NCBI RefSeq assembly: GCF_000422245.1
Contig: NZ_ATHI01000010.1
Span: 1 to 47,987, forward strand
Source: Alkalidesulfovibrio alkalitolerans DSM 16529
GTDB taxonomy: Bacteria > Desulfobacterota > Desulfovibrionia > Desulfovibrionales > Desulfovibrionaceae
Direction of reading: 5' to 3'
DNA length: 47,987 nucleotides
Both the position numbers and the translations under genes were made by a program. The notes below the pieces were generated by a model that made no database searches, was not told the DNA's origin, and worked only from the letters and a program-made list of their open reading frames with translations. Shown in pieces: positions 25,789-33,954 of the stretch; positions within the stretch are counted from its first letter, which is position 1, and the number at the start of each line of letters is the position of its first letter.

Positions 25789-26216
25789 GAACCTAAAAGC
25801 CACCCCGGAATACCCGTTTCCCCGCATTTCCCGGCATAAGTGTGCGCGGGTCTTTTGGCTCGAACCTGCCAATGCGCACGCCCGCCCCTCGTCTCTTCAA
25901 CATACTGTGATGCATAGCATTTTAGATTCATATCGACAAAAATGCAGAAAGATCAGGCTGCCGGCCCGCGTCCGAATCAAGTGCCATACATTCCAGACTA
26001 CAAGTAGGACGTATTGGAAATTCAGTATGTATTACAAAAATATATTCAATTTTACTCATTGTATTTTTGATTTTGAATACAAATATTTATTAAATATGAA
26101 TACCGTATCAGACACAGAACAACCCTTATCGCATATGCGAAAAAATTACTAATGATTTCAGATGGATAGGAATGGAAATCGAGAGGGTCCGGGCGCACCT
26201 CTCCCGTCGCGGAGAA
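25789..26216. other. AT-rich non-coding stretch downstream of aroE
   Basis: The first hundred bases are of normal composition; from about 25910 to 26160 the DNA is very AT-rich. The frame at 25907-26152 has no ribosome site and an unlikely composition. A seven-base inverted repeat, TTGTATT and AATACAA, lies near 26057-26085, and a CGCATATGCG palindrome near 26130. No gene is called. Confidence 0.6.
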
Positions 26217-27935
26217 CTACGGGAGTCGGATTCGGATTTCCTGGCCGGGCCGCAGGACGGAATTCCGGTTCAGGCTGTTCCAAGCGAGAAGATGGGAGGG
26301 ATTGACGTTGTACTTGCGAGCGATGCCCCAGATAGTGTCGCCTTGCTGGACACGATAGGTGATCTCGGAAAGCGTTTCCTTGGCCCGCGCCTGTTGTTCA
26401 CGGGTCTGGGCCTCGCCCGCGCCCGGGATGTACAACCGCTGCCCGGCCTTGATCCTGTTGCCATTGGAGAGGCCGTTGGCTGCGAGCAGGCTGTTCAGGC
26501 TCACGCCATGGCGCTTGGAGATGGACCACAGGGAATCACCGGATTTGACGATGTAGTTGGAGCGTTTGGCGGCCAAGGCCCGGGTCGCGGCTGTCCTGGA
26601 CTCTGCGTTGGCCACGGCTGATTCCGCCTGAGCGGCGCGTGATCCGGAAGGAGCCGCGGCGATGTTTGCATTCGCGCCTTGCGCGGGGATCATGACTGTC
26701 TGCCCTGGGTGCAGCGTGCTGGACAGCCCGCGATTGAGCGTCCTCAGGATGTTGATGGGCACCTGATGGCGACGCGAGATCGCCCACCAGGAGTCGCCGG
26801 AGCGAACGGTATAGGTCGCATAGCCCGCGAACGGCCGCGCTTCGGGCTTGGCCAGATATGCGTTGGCGTGGGCCACCTTCTCCGAGGGAAGATAGATGGG
26901 CGTCTCCATTTCCGGTGGGCTGACAGTGCGGCGAAAAGCCGGGTTCAGCGCCTCGAACTCGGACCAGTCGAGTCCCACGGCCTTGGACAAGGCGAGTAGA
27001 TCGGTGCCTCCGGGGACGTTCAGACTGGCTATGTCGGGATCATGGTTCCAATCGATGGGCTCAAAACCGAGCTCTTCGAGGTGGAGGATGATTTTGTTGA
27101 TAGCCATAATCTTGGGAACATACTGACGCGTCTCGCGCGGCAAATGGCTTCCCAGACGGCAAATCTCGAAGAAATCGTCGCTGCCGCTGTTACGGATGGC
27201 CCTCCCGACGCGGCCCTCGCCGGCGTTGTACGCGGCCAGGGCCAGATGCCAGTCGCCGAACATCCCGTAGAGCACGCTCAGATAGTCCATGGCCGCATGG
27301 GTGGCCATGTACGGATCGCGACGCTGGTCTATCCACCAGTCCACGGTCAGGCCGTACTTGCGCCCGGTGAAGGGCATGAACTGCCACATGCCGACGGCCC
27401 CGGCGCGCGAGACGGCCCAAGGGTTGTACCCGGACTCGGCGAAGGGCAGGAAGATGACGTCGTCGGGCAGTCCCCGCTCGCGCACGACCTGACGGACATA
27501 GGGGAGATAAATCTTGGCCCGTTCGAGCCAGCGTTCGAAGGAAACTCGCCCGCGACGCGACTTCCCGTTCTCGTCGGTCGCGGTGAAAAATTTGAAGAAG
27601 TTGACGAAATCCTGGTTCTCGCGCTGACTCAGAGTCAACGTAATGCCGTCGTCGGCTGAAAGAACCTTCTGCTGCTCGGGGGTCAGCGCGTCATCGCTAG
27701 CCTCCGCAGCCTCCTCGGCGCTGAAATCGACGCCGTCGCGCGCGTCGGCTTGGGTCGGCTTGGCCTTGGAGGCTTTCGCCACCTGCGCGGGGGGGGCATC
27801 AGGACCGACGGTATGGGTGGCGCACGCGGTGACGAACAGCAGCGCCGCGATGACCATCAGGATACGCAGAGAACCGCGCCTGACGCAGACCTTCGCGGAG
27901 TTGCGGAACGAACGTGTGTGCTCTGGAAAAATCAT
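26217..27935 (-). CDS. mltD: Membrane-bound lytic murein transglycosylase D with three LysM domains
   Basis: A 572-residue lipoprotein (signal segment about 24-38, lipobox VTAC). The transglycosylase domain (about 130-330) has the catalytic Glu in LPFAESGYNPWAVS, then GAVGMWQFMPFTGRKYGL and LALAAYNAGEGRVGRAI. Three LysM repeats bind glycan strands: from about 378 (YTVRSGDSWWAIS), 466 (YIVKSGDSLWSIS) and 528 (YRVQQGDTIWGIA). Two LysM is common in enterobacterial MltD, so this is a longer version. A weak hairpin overlaps the stop without a T-run. Confidence 0.95.
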   Translation of the reverse strand: MIFPEHTRSFRNSAKVCVRRGSLRILMVIAALLFVTACATHTVGPDAPPAQVAKASKAKPTQADARDGVDFSAEEAAEASDDALTPEQQKVLSADDGITLTLSQRENQDFVNFFKFFTATDENGKSRRGRVSFERWLERAKIYLPYVRQVVRERGLPDDVIFLPFAESGYNPWAVSRAGAVGMWQFMPFTGRKYGLTVDWWIDQRRDPYMATHAAMDYLSVLYGMFGDWHLALAAYNAGEGRVGRAIRNSGSDDFFEICRLGSHLPRETRQYVPKIMAINKIILHLEELGFEPIDWNHDPDIASLNVPGGTDLLALSKAVGLDWSEFEALNPAFRRTVSPPEMETPIYLPSEKVAHANAYLAKPEARPFAGYATYTVRSGDSWWAISRRHQVPINILRTLNRGLSSTLHPGQTVMIPAQGANANIAAAPSGSRAAQAESAVANAESRTAATRALAAKRSNYIVKSGDSLWSISKRHGVSLNSLLAANGLSNGNRIKAGQRLYIPGAGEAQTREQQARAKETLSEITYRVQQGDTIWGIARKYNVNPSHLLAWNSLNRNSVLRPGQEIRIRLP

Positions 27936-28106
27936 TTCAACCCGGTATGTTACAAGCTTAGTATCTTCAGTTGCAGTTGCGGCGCACCACTAGGACAGCA
28001 CGGCGTGCGGGCCGAATGCTGCCCTCTGCTAGCCTAAATCGCGAACCGAGGCAAGCACGACGTGACCAGTATACGTCCCGGCCCTGTTTGCTGTAGAACA
28101 GCTCGC

Positions 28107-28889
28107 ATGACGGACACGCCACACTTTCATGACGAACAACCGACCATCCTCGCGGGCCGGCACCCCGTGGAAGAAGCCCTGCGCGACTCGCCCGGACGGG
28201 TGCTGAACGTGCTCGTCCTGCGCGGCCACAAGGGCGGCCCCACGGACCGCATCCTCGACGCCTGCCGCGCGTCCGGAGTCCGCTTCAAGCTGGCGGAAAA
28301 GGCCGAACTCGATCGGCTCTACAAAGGGCCGCACCAGGGCGTGGTGGCCTTGCTCGCGCCCATGGAGAACGTCACTCTCGACGACCTGACTACAGCCATG
28401 GAAAAGGCTCCCCTGCCGCTCATCGTCGCCCTGGACCAGGTCCAGGATCCCCACAACGTGGGCGCGCTGGCGCGGACCCTGCTAGCACTGGGCGGCGCGG
28501 GCCTGATCCTGCCCAAACACGGCGCTGCGCGGCTCGGCCCAGGGGCGCTCAAGGCCTCGGCCGGGGCGCTTTCGCGCCTGCCCGTGGCCCGCGTGACGAA
28601 TCTCGCCCAGGCGCTCGACGCATTGGCCATGCACGGGCTGGAAATCCATTGCGCCTCGACCGGCCCCGGCGCGACAAGCTGCTACGAGGCGCGGCTCGAT
28701 CTGCCGGCCGTGCTCGTCTTGGGCAACGAGGGCCAGGGAGTGCGTCCTGGCGTGGCCAAGCGCTGCGGATCGCGCCTGACGATCCCCATGACGGGAGGGT
28801 TCGATTCGCTGAACGTGGCTCAGGCCGGAGCCATCCTCATCTCGCACTTTGCGCGCGCGGCCTTGCAACCGCGCGGCTCAGGCCGTTGA
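28107..28889 (+). CDS. rlmB: 23S rRNA 2'-O-ribose methyltransferase, TrmH/SpoU family
   Basis: A 260-residue SPOUT methyltransferase. The substrate-binding front domain starts ILAGRHPVEEALRDSP. The catalytic domain shows ALDQVQDPHNVGALARTLLA (motif 1), VLGNEGQGVRPGVAKRC (motif 2) and IPMTGGFDSLNVAQAGAIL (motif 3), the deep-trefoil-knot SAM site. The ATG at 28107 is preferred; a GTG at 28062 is in frame. The last codons and stop (TCAGGCCGTTGA, 28878-28889) belong to the arm of a dispersed repeat. RlmB is likeliest; another rRNA/tRNA SpoU specificity cannot be excluded. Confidence 0.9.
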   Translation: MTDTPHFHDEQPTILAGRHPVEEALRDSPGRVLNVLVLRGHKGGPTDRILDACRASGVRFKLAEKAELDRLYKGPHQGVVALLAPMENVTLDDLTTAMEKAPLPLIVALDQVQDPHNVGALARTLLALGGAGLILPKHGAARLGPGALKASAGALSRLPVARVTNLAQALDALAMHGLEIHCASTGPGATSCYEARLDLPAVLVLGNEGQGVRPGVAKRCGSRLTIPMTGGFDSLNVAQAGAILISHFARAALQPRGSGR

Positions 28890-28999
28890 AGAAGTCCCAT
28901 CCGCTGTGCTGCCGCAAAAAGTTCACACCCTCGCGGGCTGTACTACGCGTCGGCCGTGAACTTTTCTTGCGCCTTGCATCCGGAGCCTTTTGACCGGCC
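28878..28999 (-). repeat. Dispersed hairpin repeat, copy A (also a likely bidirectional terminator)
   Basis: Read on the - strand it aligns over its whole length with copy B at 42551-42676, sharing GATGCAAGGCGCAAG and GGCCGACGCGTA among others. AAAAGTTCAC (28917-28926) and GTGAACTTTT (28956-28965) form a ten-pair stem with T-rich ends on both strands. It lies between convergent rlmB and fliQ and overlaps the rlmB stop codon. Confidence 0.8.
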
Positions 29000-29064
29000 C
29001 GCGAAATTGAATTCACGAGCAACCTCAGCCGCTCATCGGCCCGGCCTATCTCATTTCGTGCGAA

Positions 29065-29334
29065 CTACCTGATGTAATTTGGAAAATTCATAAATATCTC
29101 ACGCGTGTAAGCCGTCATCTTGTTCATGATCCACGGGAACGAGATGAGGAGCGCGATGAACATCGCGACGATTTTGGGCACGAAGGAGAGCGTCATCTCT
29201 TGAATCTGGGTCGCGGCCTGAAGCACGCTGACGAGGACGCCGACGCTGAGGCCCACGGCCAACATGGGCAGGGCGATGGTCAGAGCCAGCTCGATGGCCT
29301 GGCGGGCGAAACCAATCACGAATTCCGGGGTCAT
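29065..29334 (-). CDS. fliQ: Flagellar export apparatus protein FliQ
   Basis: An 89-residue membrane protein with two hydrophobic helices, a core part of the flagellar type III export gate. GLSVGVLVSVLQAATQIQEM and the following FVPKIVAMF match the FliQ/SctS family. GAGGAGG precedes the ATG. It is the last gene of the motA-to-fliQ run; no fliR or flhB follows, since a repeat and convergent rlmB lie downstream. Confidence 0.96.
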   Translation of the reverse strand: MTPEFVIGFARQAIELALTIALPMLAVGLSVGVLVSVLQAATQIQEMTLSFVPKIVAMFIALLISFPWIMNKMTAYTREIFMNFPNYIR

Positions 29335-29345
29335 GCGAAGCCTCC

Positions 29346-30140
29346 TCAGGCGAAACTGTTGACCACGGACCCCACCAGGAGGTTCCAGCCGTCAACCATG
29401 ATGAAGAGCAGGATTTTGAAGGGAAGCGAGACCATCACCGGCGGCAGCATCATCATGCCCATGGCCAGAAGAATACTGGCCACCACCATGTCCAGGATCA
29501 GGAACGGAACGTAGATCATGAAGCCGATGGTGAAGCCCGTCTTGATCTCGGAGATGACGAAGGCGGCCACGAGGAGCATGGTCGGCACCTCGTCCTTGTT
29601 CTGCGGGCGCTCGATCTTGCTGATGGAGTAGAAAATCGAGAGGTCCTTTTCGCGCGTGTGCTTGAAGAGGAACTCGCGCAGCGGAACCTGGGCACGATCG
29701 AGAGCCTCGGTGAAGCCGATGGTCTCGTCCATGTAGGGTTGCAAGGCTTGTTCGTGGATCTGCTTGCCCACGGGCATCATGATCAGAAAGCTGATGAAGA
29801 TGGCCAGGCTGGCCAGGATCTGGTTGGGCGGCATCTGCGGCGTGCCCATGGCCTGGCGCATGAAATGGAAGACGATGATGAGCCGCGTGAAGGAAGTCAC
29901 CGTCAACATGATGGCGGGGGCCAGCGAGAGCACGGTGAGCAGGAACAATATCTCGAGCAGCAGCGAGACCTTGCCCGGCTCGGCCTGGCCGCCGGCCAGG
30001 GTCATGGTCAGGGTGGGGATGTCCTGGGCCAGGACGGGTGCTGCGAAGAGCAACGCCGCTAGGGCGGCGAGAAGACTAAGGCCCGCCCTGGTCGGCTTTG
30101 TCCATGGCTTTCTGGAAGGACTGCGGTCCGTCGCGGTCAT
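29346..30140 (-). CDS. fliP: Flagellar export apparatus protein FliP
   Basis: A 264-residue export-gate protein with a cleavable N-terminal signal (ALLFAAPVLAQ) and four further membrane segments. FliP blocks include VLSLAPAIMLTVTSFTRLII, GTPQMPPNQIL and KTGFTIGFMIYVPFLILDMV. The ATG at 30140 is inside the 3' end of fliO, giving a 65-base overlap; it is the start that yields a compact signal peptide. Confidence 0.95.
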   Translation of the reverse strand: MTATDRSPSRKPWTKPTRAGLSLLAALAALLFAAPVLAQDIPTLTMTLAGGQAEPGKVSLLLEILFLLTVLSLAPAIMLTVTSFTRLIIVFHFMRQAMGTPQMPPNQILASLAIFISFLIMMPVGKQIHEQALQPYMDETIGFTEALDRAQVPLREFLFKHTREKDLSIFYSISKIERPQNKDEVPTMLLVAAFVISEIKTGFTIGFMIYVPFLILDMVVASILLAMGMMMLPPVMVSLPFKILLFIMVDGWNLLVGSVVNSFA

Positions 30141-30453
30141 CGTTGTCGTCCACTTCGTGTAAAAGGTTGATGCTGTGGTCGGTGACCCCAAGCACCAGCC
30201 TCTTATTCAAGAAGCGGACCACCGCGACGCCGCGGCGCGGTCCGAGCATCAACTGGCTTTCGAGTTTCAGCCCCCCGCGCGAAGCGCCGAGCCCGGCGCG
30301 CGGGCCGTAACGCTTGAGCAACCAAAAGCCCGCGTACAGAACGCCCAATAGCAAGAGCAGCGCTCCGCCCACGGTCATCAGGTCACCCAGGCCCGGGCCC
30401 GCACCGGTGGCGAACGGCGCGGACGAGACAACGGTTTCGGTGGCGTTAGCCAA
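30076..30453 (-). CDS. fliO: Flagellar biosynthesis protein FliO
   Basis: A 125-residue protein with one membrane segment (about 25-47) followed by a small cytoplasmic domain (LESQLMLGPRRGVAVVRFLN, then LVLGVTDHSINLLHEV). This is typical of FliO, which helps FliP assemble in the export gate. It overlaps fliN by eight bases and fliP by 65 bases. The sequence is weakly conserved in the family, so context adds much of the support. Confidence 0.9.
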   Translation of the reverse strand: MANATETVVSSAPFATGAGPGLGDLMTVGGALLLLLGVLYAGFWLLKRYGPRAGLGASRGGLKLESQLMLGPRRGVAVVRFLNKRLVLGVTDHSINLLHEVDDNDDRDGPQSFQKAMDKADQGGP

Positions 30454-30976
30454 GCTGTTTCACCCGTTCGATGGGGCTGATGATGTCAGTCAGCCGGATG
30501 CCGAATTTCTCGTTGATGACCACGGCCTCACCGCGCGCCACGAGCTTGCCGTTGACGTAGATCTCCAGCGGCTCGCCCGCGAGCTTGTTCAATTCAACCA
30601 CCGACCCTTGGCCCAGCTGCAAAAGCTCGTTGATCAGCAGCTTGGTCCGCCCAAGCTCGGCTGAGACCTCCAAGGGAATGTCCAGGATGAAGTCCAGGTC
30701 GCGCTTGGAGCCGTCGTGACGGGGCGCCTTGGCCTCCTGCGTCAAATCCTTGAACTCGGCCTTGCGGCTTTTGGAGGAGAGGTAATCCTGCTCCTTTTCC
30801 TTCTTCAGCCCAGTCTCTTCCTGATCCGCCAGCGCGGCGGCCCATTCGTCGGCCAGACCGGCCTCGTCGCCGGAACCGCTCTCGCCGGTCTCGGGGGACT
30901 CGTCCTCGGGCTCGTCAGCCAGGGCCTTGGCCCATTCCTCGGCGAGCTTGTCTTGATCGATGTCGTCGGAAACCAT
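30446..30976 (-). CDS. fliN: Flagellar motor switch protein FliN
   Basis: A 176-residue C-ring protein. The C-terminal SpoA domain (about 98-176) shows LDIPLEVSAELGRTKLLIN, GSVVELNKLAGEPLEIYVNG and GEAVVINEKFGIRLTDI. The N-terminal extension carries the same peptide twice: LAEEWAKALAD (11-21) and LADEWAAALAD (41-51), separated by an acidic linker. A single such peptide occurs at the start of FliN in other bacteria such as Pseudomonas. The ATG at 30976 has GAGGT upstream. fliM is not in this cluster. Confidence 0.95.
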   Translation of the reverse strand: MVSDDIDQDKLAEEWAKALADEPEDESPETGESGSGDEAGLADEWAAALADQEETGLKKEKEQDYLSSKSRKAEFKDLTQEAKAPRHDGSKRDLDFILDIPLEVSAELGRTKLLINELLQLGQGSVVELNKLAGEPLEIYVNGKLVARGEAVVINEKFGIRLTDIISPIERVKQLG

Positions 30977-31039
30977 GTCCGCACCTCGTTCGTTCTGCCG
31001 GAACACGCCCGGCGTCATTGGGAGGGCCGTAGGCCCTGT

Positions 31040-31528
31040 CTACTGCACGACCATCTCGGTGAAATAGACCCGCAGCACCTTGGGACCGCCCAGAACCTGA
31101 TTCAGACGCTCCACAATCTCTTTGCGGAGCAGGATCTGCCCCTCGGTTGTCCCGATATCGTTGTAGGTTTTGCTCGAAAGCAGCAGGATCACCGCGTCAC
31201 GCACGCGCGACTCGTTCTGCTTGAGTTCGTTAACGGTTTTCAGGTCGACGACTTCGACGTCCATGCCCAGCTTCAGATAGCGGCGGCCCAGCGGATCGGC
31301 CAGGTTGACCACGAAGGTGGGCAGCGTGACCAAATCCTTGTAGCCCTTGACACTCTCGGGCGCAGGCGCGGCCGCCTCACCCGCCTTTTCGCCGGAAGGA
31401 GAGGCGAAAAACGTGACGTAGGCGAAATAGCCGCCGCCTGCCAAGCCCAGGATCAACAGGGCGAGGACAATCCATTTGATGAGGCCCTTTTTCTTCTTCG
31501 GGGCTTCTTGCTGTTCTTCTTCGGCCAT
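31040..31528 (-). CDS. fliL: Flagellar basal body-associated protein FliL
   Basis: A 162-residue protein with a lysine-rich cytoplasmic start (APKKKKGLIK), one membrane segment (about 24-44) and a periplasmic domain (LPTFVVNLADPLGRRYLKL, and the C-terminal VYFTEMVVQ). FliL surrounds the stator units and supports motor torque. The ATG at 31528 is chosen because the longer frame overlaps the MotB-like gene and adds no FliL-like sequence. Confidence 0.94.
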   Translation of the reverse strand: MAEEEQQEAPKKKKGLIKWIVLALLILGLAGGGYFAYVTFFASPSGEKAGEAAAPAPESVKGYKDLVTLPTFVVNLADPLGRRYLKLGMDVEVVDLKTVNELKQNESRVRDAVILLLSSKTYNDIGTTEGQILLRKEIVERLNQVLGGPKVLRVYFTEMVVQ

Positions 31529-31547
31529 TGTCCGTGTCTCCCGTGCC

Positions 31548-32276
31548 TCAAGAATAGCTGCCCAAGCGCGGGTGCGTCTTGAGGAGAATTTCGACCCGCC
31601 TGTTCCGGGCGCGGCCCTCTTCGGTCTCGTTGTCGTACATGGGCTGGTTGGGGCCGTAGCCCGCAACCGAAAAACGAATGGGATCGAACTCCTTCGCCAG
31701 GAAAAAGCCGAGAACCGCAAAGGCGCGATCGCCCGAAAGCGCGAAGTTGAAGTCCGATGCGCCTCCGACGTTGTCCGAATGTCCGGAAACGACCACCGGA
31801 GCCTCGTTCAGCATGAGCAGGAAGCCGATCTGGGTCAAAATCGCATCGGCCCCTGGCCCGAGCCGGGCGCTGGCCGTCTCGAAGAGCAGGCGATCGGAAA
31901 GCACCAGGGCCACGCCTTCGGGATGACTAAGGATTTCGAGATTCTCCTGCAACGTCTTCTTATCGATCATATCGGGCAGAACGTCGTCGGGGAAGAGAAG
32001 ATCCTTGATGCGATCCTTGGGCAGGAGCATGTCCTGGGGACGTTCGATGAGCTCGTAGACCATGCGAACCCGCGATGGCACCTTGCCCGCGCCCCGGTCG
32101 GTCAGAAAACCAAAATCCTTTGTGAAGACGGTGATCCGGGTGAGAAAGCTGTGATCCATCGACGACATACTGAGCAAGAGCACGAAAAAAGTCAAAAGCA
32201 GCGTGACCAGATCGCCGAAGGTCACGAGCCACATTTGGGCCGGTCCGCCCGATTTCGCGCGCTTCCTGCGTGCCAT
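31548..32276 (-). CDS. MotB-like flagellar stator protein, second copy
   Basis: A 242-residue protein with a basic N-terminus, one membrane helix with the proton/sodium-binding Asp at D22 (VTFGDLVTLLLTFFVLLLSM), and a C-terminal OmpA-like peptidoglycan-binding domain (VVSGHSDNVGG, then ARNRRVEILL). It begins right after the stop of the other MotB-like gene (TAG then ATG). Both copies keep the Asp. Which of the two pairs with MotA, or whether both do, is not decided by sequence. Confidence 0.92.
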   Translation of the reverse strand: MARRKRAKSGGPAQMWLVTFGDLVTLLLTFFVLLLSMSSMDHSFLTRITVFTKDFGFLTDRGAGKVPSRVRMVYELIERPQDMLLPKDRIKDLLFPDDVLPDMIDKKTLQENLEILSHPEGVALVLSDRLLFETASARLGPGADAILTQIGFLLMLNEAPVVVSGHSDNVGGASDFNFALSGDRAFAVLGFFLAKEFDPIRFSVAGYGPNQPMYDNETEEGRARNRRVEILLKTHPRLGSYS

Positions 32277-33116
32277 CTAGCGGTTCTCCGTGGCGTTCGG
32301 CGCGGTCGGCCTGCCGACTTCGAACACGAAGCCGCCAACCTCGTAGTCATCGCGGGTCCTGCGGGCCGCGGGCAGCACACGCTCAATCCTGGGTTCGAGC
32401 TGATTGCGCTTGTCCAGCACGATGTCCACGCGCCGATTGAGCCGCCTGCCTTGCGGCGTGGCGTTGTCGTGGCGCGGATGATAGCGGCCGAAAGCCTCCA
32501 GAAGCAGCTTGTCCGGGGGCAGTCCCAACCCGATCAGGTGCCGGTACACGGCCATGGCGCGACCAAGCGAAATGTTCCATGAAGGATCGAGGACGCGCCT
32601 CTCCTCCTGCACGGAGAACCTCTCGCCAAGCTCTTCGCGCAGGGTGGACGTGTGCCCGCCGACGAGGATGGGAAACCCGGCGTCCATGAGCACCGGAGCG
32701 ACGCGGGCAAGGATGTCGGCCCCTTGCTGGGTCAGCGTGACCGATCCCGGCGCGAAGAGGACGTCGGAGCTGATGGAGAATATCTGCACGAAGCGGTTTT
32801 CCGCGAAGCTCAGGTCCTTGGAGAGGTCCTCCCAGAGCATGGGCTTGAGGGGTTCGAGGTCACCGATGTCCTCCATTGGGCCGGGCTCGATGCTCCGCCG
32901 GGTGTCGCGGGTGCTGAGCACGTCGAAGCTGCGCGTTCCCTCACCGAAGGTGCCGATGATGGACCCGAGCACCACAAGCTTGCGGCGCTCGTCGAGCACG
33001 GCCATGGAGTTGAGCAACACGAAAAAAGTCAAAAGCAGCGTCATGATGTCGGAGAAGGTGATGAGCCAAGCCGGCAGACCGCCGCCTCCCCCCTTCGCCT
33101 TTCTCTCCCTGGCCAT
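32277..33116 (-). CDS. motB: MotB-like flagellar stator protein, first copy
   Basis: A 279-residue protein with one membrane helix carrying the ion-binding Asp at D23 (LITFSDIMTLLLTFFVLLNS), then a plug/linker region, and an OmpA-like domain (VGGHTSTLREELGERFSV, then GRRLNRRVDIVLDK). It is longer than its downstream neighbour, with a C-terminal extension beyond the OmpA fold. It lies 14 bases after motA, the usual position of motB. Ion type cannot be set from these residues alone. Confidence 0.92.
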   Translation of the reverse strand: MARERKAKGGGGGLPAWLITFSDIMTLLLTFFVLLNSMAVLDERRKLVVLGSIIGTFGEGTRSFDVLSTRDTRRSIEPGPMEDIGDLEPLKPMLWEDLSKDLSFAENRFVQIFSISSDVLFAPGSVTLTQQGADILARVAPVLMDAGFPILVGGHTSTLREELGERFSVQEERRVLDPSWNISLGRAMAVYRHLIGLGLPPDKLLLEAFGRYHPRHDNATPQGRRLNRRVDIVLDKRNQLEPRIERVLPAARRTRDDYEVGGFVFEVGRPTAPNATENR

Positions 33117-33130
33117 GACACCCGGCCCCT

Positions 33131-33892
33131 TTACGGCGTCACCTGACGCTGCTTGGGCGGCAGGAAGCTGTTCAGTTTCTCTTCGATGATGCGCGGGTTC
33201 TCGCCCTTGGAGATGGCCAGGATGCCTTCCTTGATGAGGTCGCGCGTCAGGAGTTCGTCGCGGCTGCGGTCCTTGAGCTTTCCGGCCATGGGCAAGAAGA
33301 CGAGGTTGGCAAGTATGGCGCCGTAGAAGGTGGTTATGAGGGCCACGGCCATGGCCGGGCCGATGGTGCTCGGATCGGACATGGTCTGCAGCATCTGCAC
33401 GAGTCCGATGACCGTGCCGATCATGCCCATGGCCGGAGCGAAAGCCCCCATGACGCCGACGATCTCGGCTCCGGCCTCGTGCCGTTGCTCCAAATAGGAA
33501 ACCTCGGTGTCCAGGATACTCTCGATGGTCGCGGGCTCCAGGCCGTCCACGGTGAGCTGCAGCCCCTTACGCAGATAGTCGTCGTCGATTTCCTTGAGCA
33601 GCGGCTCAAGGGAAAGAATGCCCTCGCGGCGGGCGCGGTTGGCGTATTCCATGAACCGGCCGATGATTTCGGAGGGGCTTTCGGCCTTGGTGAACACCGT
33701 CTTCTTGATGACGCCGATGACGGAAAGCACCTTATTGAGGGGATAGTTGACCAGGGTGCAGCCGATGGTTCCGCCGAGAACGATAAGCGCCGAAGGCACG
33801 TCGGCGAAGACGAGCAGCGAGGAACCGACCATGATGCCCGAGAGCACCAAGCCGAACGCGAGAACCAAACCTATGATGGTCGCCAGATCCAT
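33131..33892 (-). CDS. motA: Flagellar motor stator protein MotA
   Basis: A 253-residue membrane protein of the PomA-like short MotA group with four membrane segments (about 4-24, 30-50, 150-172 and 182-205). The large cytoplasmic loop has RREGILSLEPLLKEIDDDYL, and the family block GAFAPAMGMIGTVIGLVQML is present. With MotB it forms the ion-driven stator. AGGAG lies upstream of the ATG. It starts the - strand run motA, motB, motB-like, fliL, fliN, fliO, fliP, fliQ. Confidence 0.96.
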   Translation of the reverse strand: MDLATIIGLVLAFGLVLSGIMVGSSLLVFADVPSALIVLGGTIGCTLVNYPLNKVLSVIGVIKKTVFTKAESPSEIIGRFMEYANRARREGILSLEPLLKEIDDDYLRKGLQLTVDGLEPATIESILDTEVSYLEQRHEAGAEIVGVMGAFAPAMGMIGTVIGLVQMLQTMSDPSTIGPAMAVALITTFYGAILANLVFLPMAGKLKDRSRDELLTRDLIKEGILAISKGENPRIIEEKLNSFLPPKQRQVTP

Positions 33893-33954
33893 AGCAACCG
33901 AACTCCTCTAACGGTTCCTTCCGTGTAGCGAGGGCGCCGTCGCGCCTCGCGTCA

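Noticed and set aside
25907-26152. An 81-codon frame downstream of aroE
   Set aside because: Composition is that of AT-rich non-coding DNA and there is no ribosome site.
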